Below are positions 44,935 through 55,540 of a stretch of DNA of 64,000 bases, one piece after another. Under the pieces are notes generated by a model, which made no database searches, had not been told where the DNA came from, and worked only from the letters and a program-made list of their open reading frames with translations. How positions within the stretch are numbered: the stretch's first letter is position 1; every line of letters starts with the position of its first letter. The position numbers and the translations under genes were made by a program. The DNA is from Leptidea sinapis (lineage: Eukaryota > Arthropoda > Insecta > Lepidoptera > Pieridae), in assembly GCF_905404315.1 (NCBI RefSeq), contig NC_066312.1, positions 10,465,001 through 10,529,000 of the forward strand, given 5' to 3'.

Positions 44935-45818
44935 ATTTTAGGTCCGGCAGGTCTGTCTCGGGAAATCGTCGAGCAGTGCTGGGAGAAACTTGTGTCTTCT
45001 ATCGAGTCCTCTCTTGAGAAGGTCGCGGAATGGGGTAAATTGAACCTTGTCCAATTTAACCCCCAGAAGACTCAAGTTTGCGCGTTTACTACTAAAAAAC
45101 CATTTGTCGTATCACTGCTCTTCGGCAGCACTTCCCTTAAAGCCTCGCCTAGTATCGGAATACTGGGTCTCGAAATCTCGAGCGATTGCCAATTTCGTGG
45201 CCATCTGGAGGGCAAAGCCAAAAGTGGCTTGGAAGAAACTGGGCGTCATTAATAGAGCACGGCAATACTTCAAGCCGGCCCACATTCTAACGCTCTACAA
45301 AGCGCAGGTCCAGCCATACATGGAGTATTGCTGTCATCTCTGGTCTGGCGCACCCCAGGATCATCCATTTGACCGCGAATTGGGACCCAGTGCTCTGTGA
45401 ACGGCTGGATCACTTGTCGTTGCATAGAGATGTCGCTTCATTGTGTGTCTTCTACTGCATTTATCATGGAGAGTGTTCCGAAGAGCTGTTTAACCTGATT
45501 CCTGCCGCCGAATTCCTCCTTCGCACGACACGCCACAGGTTAGGATATCATCCTTACCATCTGGATGTGTGGCGGTCTTCCACAGTGCGGTTTTCAAGGA
45601 GCTTTCTTCCACGTACTACAAAGCTGTGGAATGAACTTCCTTGTGCGGTGTTTCCGGGACGATACGACATGGGTACCTTCAAAAAAAGCGCGTACACCTT
45701 CCTTAAAGGCCGGCAACGCTCCTGTGATTCCTCTGGTGTTGCAAGATATTGAGGGCGGCGGTGATCACTTAACAACAGGTGACCCGTACGCTCGTTTGTC
45801 CTCTTATTCCATAAAAAA
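44935..45818 (+). mobile_element. Jockey-clade LINE, 3' half with RT C-terminus
   Basis: Three overlapping frames read the end of ORF2: KVAEWGKLNLVQFNPQKTQV, then LGLEISSDCQFRGHLEGKAK, then LGVINRARQYFKPAHILTLY, then VQPYMEYCCHLWSGAPQ, then HPYHLDVWRSSTVRFSRSFL. The 3' UTR ends CTCGTTTGTCCTCTTATTCC and ATAAAAAA. Frameshifts at about 45220 and 45370 break it. It is 5'-truncated, with no active-site region. It is the longest copy of the family seen here in fragments at 1286, 10550, 11479, 25189 and 61285. Confidence 0.85.
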
Positions 45819-46289
45819 TGTCTATTTTATTTATATAAGATGGGTTGGCAAAAAAGAGTAAAAAATAAAATAAATTTTATCTACACCCATGCATTAAATC
45901 CTCTTCATGCGCTAAGAGTTTCGACAGACAGCCACATTCTTATTGCTCGATGCATGGTATCTGTATGAATTTCAAAAAAAGAAACTTTTGGTTTACGCGT
46001 CTTGCACACTGCCAGAAGATATATAAGATATTAACACTGTAATGTAAATTACTACTAAAATAAATAATTATTTGATTAATACTTACTTTATTTGCATATA
46101 ATCAGTAATGGATGATATTAGATAACTACTAGGACTGGCTGTTTTAACGTTAGCAGTAAGCTAACTGTTTCAGAATCTTTTAGATGATTCATATTATGGG
46201 CGTAGGTTAAGTCTTGTATGCAACTGTTGATAATTAGGTATTAAAACACTCATGTGATCCTATTATCACACTCGGCTTCGCCTCGTGTG
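45819..46289. other. Non-coding stretch
   Basis: No gene. The end (TCACACTCGGCTTCGCCTCG, about 46266) belongs to an older repeat that resumes after 46785 (CTCGTGGGATAACCCCACAT), so the next element is inserted into it. Confidence 0.45.
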
Positions 46290-46785
46290 CAAAGAGTATA
46301 ATAATATATAGGGAAAAGAGAGCCCTCTCGACGCATTATGAGCTGTCTATTTGAAAACTAGCGCCATCTGGAGATTGGCCCCGACAATAACTATATATAA
46401 GCTCCAAATTATAAAATTCATTTTTAATGTTGTGAAGCAATTCAATAACTAACTCTACTTTTAAATGTATTTATTGCAATTTTTAACCAGGTTGAAATTG
46501 CGCATATAGTTAGTTATTTAATTATGTCACAACATAGAACATAAAGGCTATCCTTTAAATCTATATTTAGTAGTGCAAAATGCAACACGAGAGCTACATA
46601 CATTCACAAACGCTAGAAGTAGCCGCCATTTTATGACCAGTTGCAGTGGGCAGTGACACAGAAAAGTTGAAAGGTTTCAAAGCGGGTGACAGCTGACAAA
46701 GCTTGCATTTTCGGGCCAACTAACAGATGAGACTACAGTCTTCTGAAAACGTCACTATAAGGCGTCTGTCCCACCCCTGCTCGTG
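46290..46785. mobile_element. 0.5 kb deletion derivative of the 39928 transposon
   Basis: It starts CAAAGAGTATAATAATATAT and ends GTCTGTCCCACCCCTG, as in the long copy. It matches the first about 265 bp and last about 180 bp of it. The join, near 46570 at TAGTG/CAAAATG, skips about 1.67 kb of the long copy. No coding content remains. Confidence 0.75.
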
Positions 46786-47804
46786 GGATAACCCCACATT
46801 CGTGTTTTAATACCCCTTATTACGCAACAGTTGTATAAATAACTATAGTAAAACGAATATTTTTACATGAAATATGGTACAATTATTGACAAGTATTCAC
46901 ATCCCGTTCTCTTCCGCTTGTCAGAATGAAAGAGATGAAAGGACGCGACAAGCGCACAGCCAGAAATGAAAACTATAGAGTCACTCTTTTTGTAAAAGCC
47001 CAGTGAACATGACTAACAATCTTTTGTGTACGGAAAGTCATTTCTGATAGATTTTCTTTCTTAGGACCTTTGAACAATATTGTATTTTGTGGACCGAAAA
47101 TCATTGCCAGAATATGAACGGCGTACAAAAACGTGAACAATTACAAACTAGTGCTATTTACACGGTATCACAGATGTATCGTAATCTAGTGATAATTAAT
47201 ACTTATTAACACCGCAAATCTGTAAAAGTTAACCTTTTTTAGCTTTTCCGTACACGAGACAGTAAAAGACAATTGGCGTCAGTTGGTAGCAAGAGAGAGA
47301 TGTTTCTTCACATCTCTCAAACAAATAAGTCAAGTGTCATTTGCTTGAATCATTTCCTCGAATGATGAGTGATATTTCTAATTAGAAACATAAAAACCTT
47401 CGAATGAATAGATCTTGATCGGACAATAGGGACTGACTTACAAACGTAAAATTTATGGAAACCCCCATTTTCGCCTGGGTTTTAAAAATACGTTACTGCT
47501 ACTCCACTGATTTCACTGTACAAATTAGGTTCTAAATTCAAAATACGCAGCCTAAACTGAAAGTGTTTACATTGCTGCCTATTGACCAATAATATTTTAA
47601 ACAACTGCAGAAATGTATAGACATAGCAGTCGAAGCTAATTTATGGTGTCATTTGTGGTATGTGCCATATTTCATGCATTGTCTATATGTATATAACGTT
47701 ATTGTGTTTAACCGAAAACTATGATTCTAGCAAGAAAAAAGGTATATTTCTAAAATATTTTAAACTAATTACATAAGACAATCAGATTTTATAGTACTTA
47801 GATC
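46786..47804. other. Non-coding stretch
   Basis: No gene recognised. GAGAGATGT at 47295 is inverted at 47310-47318. Confidence 0.4.
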
Positions 47805-47807
47805 ATT

Positions 47808-47985
47808 AATACGTCTAGATAGACAGTGACAGCTGTGAAAATATCGAATAAATTGAGGTTGACCGTTAACATCTAATTTGAGCAACGCAGGCACACTTAC
47901 GCAAGTGAGTGTGTGAGTGCGAGTGTAATGCGTAGAAAGTATAGGCATAGATCTAGAAGTATAAATTACCTAAGTAAATTGTAAA
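47808..47985 (-). mobile_element. MITE copy, TACGTCTAGATAGA family
   Basis: Left ATTAATACGTCTAGATAGAC, right CTAGAAGTATAAATTACCTA. Interior TTGAGCAACGCAGGCACACT and GAGTGTAATGCGTAG. Shortened inside relative to other copies. Confidence 0.65.
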
Positions 47986-48341
47986 TGTTATTATAATTAT
48001 AGCAAAACAAATTATAAATCATACCTAGTTTGTATTGTTATTGGAATAAGAATATTTGAAACATTTCTCGTTTTTATGTCTGAGTGCGACTTGTGAAATT
48101 GACACTATCATTGGCAGGTGATTCTGCTTCAGGATCAGATGGCGCATCTGCTCATTTATTGCTTACTTTAAAATTATTTCAGATAATAGGGAAGTCTTAG
48201 TAATAATTTCCTACGGGGCAGCGAACCACCGTTCGCACACGGTAGAGTCAGTAAAAATTTGCAAATACAATATTATAATTATGGGTACGAAGTAATGTTT
48301 TACATAGTAGCATAAATATCACCCCGGAAACTAAATAAATA

Positions 48342-48597
48342 TTACATAATGGCTTTGTAGGTATGTTCAACCGACAACAACAACAGAATATTCTACATCC
48401 TCCATCGCTAAAAGCCGATTTCTATTTTGTCAAATTGACGAATTAAATTAAATTATGAAATTAAAAAATTATGAAATATTACATACTGTCTTGGTAGGTA
48501 TATTCAACCATCAACAACAACAGAATATTATACATCCTCCATCGCGTAAAGCTGATTTCTATTTTGTCAAATTGACGAAAAAAAAAATGAAATTATG
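48342..48597. repeat. 137-bp direct tandem duplication
   Basis: GGTATGTTCAACCGACAACA at 48360 recurs as GGTATATTCAACCATCAACA at 48497. Each is followed by CATCCTCCATCGC and TTTCTATTTTGTCAAATTGA. The two copies differ at a few positions. Confidence 0.85.
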
Positions 48598-48682
48598 AAA
48601 TACCAAGTATAGATTCAGGAAAATTGAACCTTCATTTCGTTCTCATTCGAAAGTCATTTTGGTGTAAAAATAAACCCAAAAC

Positions 48683-48803
48683 AATGCGGCTGTTCGAAGT
48701 TCAGGGATTGGACTGAACATATCCGTAAATGCGGATGTTCGAAGTATAGGCGTGGATGAACATATTCGTAAATGCGGATGTTTGAAGTATAGGCGTGGAA
48801 TGA
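48683..48803. repeat. Short tandem repeat, 43-45-bp unit, about 2.8 copies
   Basis: TGCGGNTGTTYGAAGT recurs at 48685, 48730 and 48773, with TATAGGCGTGGA and GAACATATTCGTAAA between the units. Confidence 0.75.
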
Positions 48804-49199
48804 AGATCTAACAAAACGTGGATGTGAAATGACGATTTGCGCATTAAAAACTGTAAAGTAAAGACTGTAGTGTTTCTACACTCACAAGTCTTCAGTGTGA
48901 TGTTGCGGTGTGATGACATGATGTGGCGCGATAGCGAATCCATTGTTGAACATTCTGTTATTAACCTAACGCATAAAATTTAGTACACAATACCCATACA
49001 GATTCAGTACACAATTCGAATATATATTATCATGCCAACTGATTATTGAAGCGATAGTGCTTTCGTGAATACCAACCTTAATACACAGTATAAGCAATTT
49101 CCAATAAATTTACAGGTATTTATATTAGGCAGTACGTGCAGTGCATATTTTTAGTTCAGGTCTATGGTCTTGCATCCAGTGCCACTAAATTAATAAATA

Positions 49200-49780
49200 A
49201 AAAACAAACATTTTTAGTTCACGTACATCCGACGCGGCCCGCGGGGCGCCACTCGCCTGCCGCCATCACAGCTTACGCCATTTATAGTTTGGTAGATTGA
49301 CTGAAACGCCCTCAATGAGAAAACAGGGAAATTAGTAAGATCTGCAAATTCAAAATATTGTTTTTAGTATTAATAAGCTAAATAAGCGTTTTCTTATCTG
49401 TTTAGGGGATAGAAGTAAATAAGTGTGTAATTTGAAGTATTAAAATTAAAATTATTAGAAATAATAGTCATTTTAATTGTGTTTAGGTGACTTTTTATCC
49501 GTGTTTCATTATTTCGTTGTATGGCTTTAATAAATAACTTTAATCCATCGTTAATTCTCTATTATTTGTTTTTTTTTGTACATCGTATTCATTCGATAAG
49601 ATGGCGGACCGCTTAATTTACATAGATAACTCAACTTGTAGAATCAATGAATTTCTTTGATCGTATGGTGTTCGTGATCCGTCTTTCTAAGCGCCCCTAA
49701 ATAACCGCGGTGTGAAAGAACAATTTGATAAATATATGTTTCCGAATTGAGGAAGATAGTGAAAAATATTCTAGGGAGTC
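49200..49780 (+). promoter_or_regulatory. Probable CTCF promoter and 5' UTR
   Basis: A CpG-rich patch (GACGCGGCCCGCGGGGCGCC at about 49229) lies 0.5 kb before the ATG. AAGATGGCGGAC at 49598-49609 matches the YY1/Pho-type element (GCCAT core on the minus strand) often found near the transcription start of housekeeping genes. No TATA box is evident. The exact start site is not determinable. Confidence 0.5.
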
Positions 49781-49883
49781 ATGCCACCACCTGACGATGA
49801 AGTGCGCAAGGGTAAAGAAATGCTTTTACAAACATATCTGGCATCGTTAGATCAACATGCTCCCAGATCCTCTACATCTACAG
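49781..49883 (+). CDS. CTCF: CTCF exon 1 (first coding exon)
   Basis: ATG at 49781 opens a 34-codon frame plus one base: MPPPDDEVRKGKEMLLQTYL, then ASLDQHAPRSSTST. The donor is ACAG|GTAAAT. Phase 1. This N-terminal region has no known fold. It is assigned because it splices in frame through the six exons that follow to the CTCF zinc fingers. The first ATG after the promoter-like region was taken as start; an upstream one is not in frame. Confidence 0.7.
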
Positions 49884-50939
49884 GTAAATATAAATTTCAT
49901 ATAATATAATATACTCAATAACTAGTGTTAAATATGCAATATTCTGGCTATAGAATACTTTGACTTTCAATGAACAAAAACTGCCAGATTGAAAATAAAT
50001 ATAATCAATATGCAAATAAAATAATATCTTAACATCAAATTATTTACAATGCAGTAGAATGAAATGTAATCATTCATTTAACTTTGTTCATTTTGTCAAA
50101 AATTGAAAGTACCCATTAATTGCATTAACAATTGTATGATATGTGTTTATCATTTTGTTTAGTACTGCAGTTCATAAGGTGTGGTTTACCAAATACCAAA
50201 ATTTGACTACTGCCTGATTAGGCATCAACTGATTAGTTCAACAAATACATATAATTTTCAGAGATTTCAAAAAATCTCTTCATTCATTCCTTTGCAGCTT
50301 TCATTGCATAAAACAATCTTGCAAGGCATGTATAGCTACAGCATTTTAATGCTGCATATTTGCAAAGGCGAATGGCAGGTTTAAAAAAAAAGTTGTGTTG
50401 AAACATGAAATATTTACATTTAATAGATTATTGTATAAGACTATGTGGCATTAATTTTCTTTATTTTATAAAGTTGGGAGTCATAAGTTAAGTTTGTTGT
50501 TTTAAGAAGTTTTCGGTTATGTTACAACCCCATTTGCTTGACTGTTAGAGATCAATACCTACACAAATAATTGAAAGAAAATCATTCTAAAATACACGTA
50601 CATACATATGTATATGTATAAATAAACGGTCAGATAAAAAAGCAAGAAACATAATTGGACCAAAATATATATATATATATACGCGTCAAATTGAGAACCT
50701 CCTCCTTTTTTGAAGTCTGTTAAATACTACCTACTGCTCAAGTAGCAACAGCGGTTTTCTTCGTGTAAAACCACAATTTTCTCATGTTCTAGGATACTTT
50801 AGAACTCCCACCAGGCAGTCTACTACTACTACATAATATACTACTTGCATGTTTTGAATAACAAAAACAACTTTTTCATTAAATGGTGTTTATTGAGACA
50901 GATCTTATCTACATGTAGTATAGAAACGTATGGATAGTG

Positions 50940-51480
50940 GTGCCTTTTCAATTAACTACACTCTTAAAATAATGTCATCAAAGAAGTTAGCTGCTCGCGT
51001 CACTCCCTCATGGCGAGCATAGCCCACAGTTCTCAGCCCTACAATGCAGTTGCAATAATAACTTATTATTGTTTCTCTGCCACAATCACCTCATTCAGTT
51101 ACAATAAAAACAAAGTATGTTTTTCCTGAAGAGTAGCGAGACTTTATTTTTGCCCGAAGCAGCATTGGATTTATTCCCTGCAATCCAGGTATTTGGTTAC
51201 GGCTCACTTCTAATGTGTAAATACCGTGAAACCTGAAATGTTCAGCGACATATGAACTCGCCTGCTTTATTTGATAGGTGCCATAAGAAAAAAGAATCAA
51301 GGCGGCCATAGTTTGAAGCAAATAATTGGAAGTCTTCTGAGTGTATAAGTATGTTGCCTCTGCCAATTGTAATGGCTGGTTTTCGCTTTGACGGAAGATC
51401 AGGGTCCCCAAGAGTACCATCTGCAACAATTGAATTTTTTGCTGCCACATGCACGATCATGCACATCGGCATTTTTGCTG
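50940..51480 (-). mobile_element. Transposase-like relic with SWIM-like C-terminus
   Basis: Minus-strand frames give SIVADGTLGDPDLPSKRKPA, then FGTYQ-like LILFSYGTYQIKQASSYVAE, then AKIKSRYSSGKTYFVFIV, then SYYCNCIVGLRTVG. The YxCxC...RTVG string resembles the SWIM-type CxC...CxH motif at the end of some insect transposon ORFs, with the CxH pair missing. Frames shift at least twice. The family cannot be named with confidence. Confidence 0.35.
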
Positions 51481-52729
51481 CAATAGTTCAGATTCGACTC
51501 CACAATCACAGCACAACATAAGACGTATTAACACAACACAGAGTCCTTTTTGCAAAATCAAAACAATGTAATAAACGTCTTTTCACAAACTGTACAGTTT
51601 TTTGAACGAAGGAGCACAAACTCAACTCAACATCGTTGGGAAAAGAAACACGCTAGTAAATAGAGTTTCACGTTTTTGCTAATGTAAAATTCAAATACCC
51701 TGATTTTCACTTTGACATGACAGTTGTTCATTTTTGGCTTGCAAGATTTAAAACAATCGAAGGGCATCCCCGAAAAAGGTTTTAAAATAATTTAAATAAT
51801 GGTGGTCCGTTTCTGTTTGTAAATTGAGTTTTATTTAATTATTTTCTTCCCCCTACTTTAAAAAAATATTTGAAAATCTGAAAAAAGAGCCAGATGCGAA
51901 ATACTAAAGTTAGGAAAATATAGCCCCAAAACATTTTTTTAAAAGGGTGGTACACCAGATGCCGTTTTCATTTCCTAATTAGTTGGCTTTATCAATTAAA
52001 ATTAATTATTTGGAAGGTTTTGTGGCAACTTGCACCCCTATCTCAAACTTAACTCTGCTTGTTTTTGTTATCAAGGTCTATTTGAATTCCTATTAGAATA
52101 TGTTTGGGCACAATTAATTGAAAATTGGAATAGCTCCTAATAAAAAAAATTATAATAATAACCTTTTTTTGATTACTTGTATTCTACACAATAGGTGGAA
52201 ACCATAGCATAAAGATTTGATAAACGTCTGCTTGTGATGCACACAAACATGTTTATGGAATTTTTGATTTTGTCAAATTATTATGGAATCAGTCTTGCTG
52301 ACAAGCAGATGTGGTATTTTCTTCATGGCATTAAGAGTGCCTTCAATCGAGTTTTATATTTTTTATCTCAGTCATAATTGGATGCAGTTAAGCATACTCA
52401 AACCACACTTTGGTCAAAATAGAGTTCAGGAAGCCACAGTACTCATGAAGATCGAATCTGGTAACCCTATTTTTAAAATGAACATGGAAACTGCTTTTTT
52501 TTGGATATTTGTATGGAAGATTTATAGCTGAAACTTCAAGTGCCTATAACTCATGAGTCCTTCCTGCTTTAGTCCAATTCTTCTTCATAATATATTAGGA
52601 TAAAGGCACTAAAGCTTGACACATTAAGAAAAACACAAATTTTATTCTTCAAAATAAAACATTTTTATTGTTAAATGGCAGTTGTAAATATTTATTAACA
52701 ACAGAAACATTTAAAACTTTATTTATGAG

Positions 52730-53160
52730 CATATTTTGACTAATATTGTAAAATACATACTTGACATTATAGCACCTGAATTGGCAATAATATTTAACAA
52801 ATGCATAGATGGTGTGTTCCCTGACCTCATGAAATACAGCAAAGTTATACCTTTGTTTAAACCAGGCAGTTTCAAAACCCTGCTAATTTCAGGCCTATTT
52901 CAGTGCTGCCTGTTTAGTAAAATTTTTGAAAAACTTGCTTCAGCAGCTACAAATGCATTTTTGTAAATTATTCAACAAAAATCAATTTGGTTTCACTAGG
53001 GGTTAATCAACAATTAATGCGGGTACTAGACTCATTGAGCACATCTTTGATGCCTGGGAAGAGTCATAAGATCCATTGGGCATTTTTGTTAATGCCTTTT
53101 AAGATATTAATAATGTTCAAAATTAAAAAGCATTTTAAGTATCAAATAATAGTACTCATA
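52730..53160 (+). mobile_element. CR1/jockey LINE reverse-transcriptase fragment
   Basis: ILDIIAPELAIIFNKCIDGV, then FPDLMKYSKVIPLFKPGSFK, then LFSKIFEKLASAATNAFL show the N-terminal part of the RT domain (fingers). Later frames resemble FGFTRG.STI and DAWEES. Several stops and frameshifts. Both ends of the element are missing. Confidence 0.7.
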
Positions 53161-53179
53161 AAAAGTAATAAAAAATATA

Positions 53180-53397
53180 TCTTAATATATATAAATTACG
53201 TGACACAATGTTTGTCCGTGATGGACTAATGGACGGATTTTAATGGGGATTACTTCTTCATGGAGTGCAGTTTAGTCCAACTTGAGAGATAGGATAGTTT
53301 TAATAATTCTTGATGTTATGAAATATTATTGACAATTCATAAAAAAAACAGTATTTTTTTTATTATCTACAGAACAGCGTCTGTCAGGGCATATAGT
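53180..53397 (+). mobile_element. Non-autonomous Helitron (family H2), internally deleted
   Basis: TCTTAATATATATAAATTAC start; the end ACAGCGTCTGTCAGGGCATA is diverged, with ATAG in place of CTAG. About 145 bp shorter than the 32865 copy. Confidence 0.65.
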
Positions 53398-54305
53398 AGT
53401 ATATAAATTATAAGTATATTGGATGCAAAAACCTATAGAGTTTGTGACCATGATGATTGTGATTACAGTTAAAATAAGTAATGACATAAAGTAAATGAAA
53501 TTATTTGATAACTATAACAGCTCACCCATGAGTTGATGCATGGGCCAGCTAAAGTTCTTTTCTTCCTCTAATTCTTCATACATTATATTTCTTCAGTCAT
53601 GTAAATCTTGGTACAATGAATTTCTTTGCCATAGTAGATGTGGAGATGTGTCCCCTGCAATGTTTGTGTAGCTACTTCCATATCAGCTTCAGAAAAATCG
53701 TGATCAAATATAAATCTTGAATTTGATTCCAGAACAAAATGATTGATGAAAACAAAATGTTACAAATATCATGAAAATGTACAACAAAATCTTACCTGCA
53801 AAATGTCAGCCTCCTTAAGAAAAAAAATTGGAATACCAATATGTGTTCATTTCTTCACATTGTTTATTTCAAACTGATACCATTTAAAAATTTTGCTTTA
53901 GAAAGTGTATGCAGGTTTTTGATCACATCATATTAGGTGTCTCTAGCATTGAAATTACTTTATTATTGATATAAAGTAATTTCAATGATTATTATTCTTT
54001 TCGGAAAACGCTTTTTTTCGTTTCCTTCCTTCACTGTTGAGCATTAGTGCTTTTACCTTATGTCACAGCACTTTTTAAGACAACTTTGTCTGAGGGATTG
54101 CAAGTGATCCTGTAAAATGTTATATTCCAGTCTCTATAGACAGAGGATAGCCTCTATAGAAGCTATAGAGTTTATCATGGAGCAAACTATAGTTTGCTCA
54201 AACCTATATAGTGTGAATAGTATCCTCAATTACCATAGCCTTATTGAGATATGAATAGTTTTAATTAAAAATTCTGTAAAATAAGAATATTCTCTATTAC
54301 AATAG

Positions 54306-54439
54306 GTGGAGAGCCCAAAACAGCAACTGATAAAAATGTTGCTGCAGCAGAGGCAGATAACAGAAATGAAGCCGAAGATGGCATAACTTACTATGTGGAT
54401 GAGTCGGGGAAGTACTATTATCGACCCACTATAAATCCG
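54306..54439 (+). CDS. CTCF: CTCF exon 2
   Basis: Acceptor ACAATAG|GTGGAG and donor CCG|GTGAGT. Residues 35-79: GEPKTATDKNVAAAEADNRN, then EAEDGITYYVDESGKYYYRP. Starts in phase 1, ends in phase 0. It encodes an acidic, tyrosine-containing N-terminal segment of the insulator protein. No domain is recognised here. Confidence 0.75.
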
Positions 54440-54657
54440 GTGAGTTAAGTATTTTCATTGTCTATAAGTTGAGGAATTTTAATCAAATTAGTGCAAAGCA
54501 TTCAATAAAAATATCTGTTATTTGAAAATACTCTGCCTTTGTTCTTTCCAGTTCCATTCTATACAAGTATTTTGATTTATGACTTATAGGTATAATTTTT
54601 GTTGTATTTAATGTTCAATACAATCTGAAAATATTTGTTAAAGGTGTTTTATTTTAG

Positions 54658-54900
54658 TCCAGTGGGAGGCTCCTTTACATAAAGTGCCGGCTAGATTACG
54701 GTTACCATTTTCCCTTTATCAGCAATAATGTATTTCAGTCTGAGGGGTGCCATAGCTAGTGAAAGAAGTGGGCAAAAGAGACTTAACATCATGACTGAAG
54801 GTGGAAGAGTGCAATTGTAGTGCCACTCAAAATAAGTTTTGGGTTTTCTTCAAGAATCCTGAGTGGCACTGCATTGTAACGTGGCACAGCCGGGTGTATC
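54658..54900 (+). mobile_element. SINE family S copy, diverged
   Basis: CCAGTGGGAGGCTCCTTTAC and GCCGGCTAGATTACGGTTAC through AGAATCCTGAGTGGCACTGC. It lies in CTCF intron 2, directly before a second partial copy. Confidence 0.7.
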
Positions 54901-54944
54901 ACTTACCTATTATTTATTAGTGATTTATAAAAAAAATATTAATG

Positions 54945-55120
54945 AAGATGCTGTAGCTTGTGAAATTACTGGGCAAATGAGACTTAATATCTTACATCTC
55001 AAGGTGCTGACCTCAGTTGAGGTGCCACTCAGTATGTTTGGGTCTTTCAATAATCTTGAGTGGCACTGCCTTGTAATGAGCTGAATGTCCTGCTCGTCTT
55101 GTCCCTCATTGTTATAAAAA
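54945..55120 (+). mobile_element. SINE family S copy, 3' part
   Basis: GAAATTACTGGGCAAATGAG through CCTGCTCGTCTTGTCCCTCA to TTGTTATAAAAAAA. Head missing. Either a second insertion or a duplication of the neighbouring copy. Confidence 0.7.
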
Positions 55121-55371
55121 AAATACAGTAATTTAGTTAGTAGTAGAAGTAACTGTATGTCCAGTATTGTTCTGGGGCAGTTCTTGTTAATACATATATC
55201 ACTGGCAGAATAGCTATGTACACTGGTTCTGGTTTGTATGGCAACTTTTGGACAACACTAGGCAGTTTTGTACTGAGTTATTACTTGGATCAGTTTGTTA
55301 TGCTATGTCATGTCAAGCAACCATTATTCATCATAATTATTAGCCAATGACAAAATTTTATTAAATCTTAG

Positions 55372-55500
55372 AATCAAGAAGAGCCAGTATATGTGGATGG
55401 GGAGTTCTATCAAACTCTTGCGTTGGTGCCCTCACAAACAGAAAATGGAGAAGTAACCTATGTTGTTGTTGTGCAAGAAGATAGTAAGGCCGGAGTGAAG
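55372..55500 (+). CDS. CTCF: CTCF exon 3
   Basis: Acceptor AAATCTTAG|AATCAAG, donor GTGAAG|GTAACT. Exactly 43 codons, phase 0 on both sides (residues 80-122): NQEEPVYVDGEFYQTLALVP, SQTENGEVTYVVVVQEDSKA. Because it is symmetric, skipping would keep the frame. No domain known. Confidence 0.75.
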
Positions 55501-55540
55501 GTAACTTTTTAGGTTTTACTCATCACTTGTTATATGTACT

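Larger units (their letters stand above)
49884..54305 (+). other. CTCF: CTCF intron 1
   Basis: 4.4 kb GT-AG intron. It contains an (AT)n run with a transposon end (about 50665-50730, TTGAGAACCTCCTCCTTTTT), a transposase-like relic (50940-51480, minus), a LINE RT fragment (52730-53160) and a Helitron (53180-53397). It also holds two hairpins (53947-53987; 54180-54199). The rest is unassigned AT-rich sequence. Confidence 0.65.
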
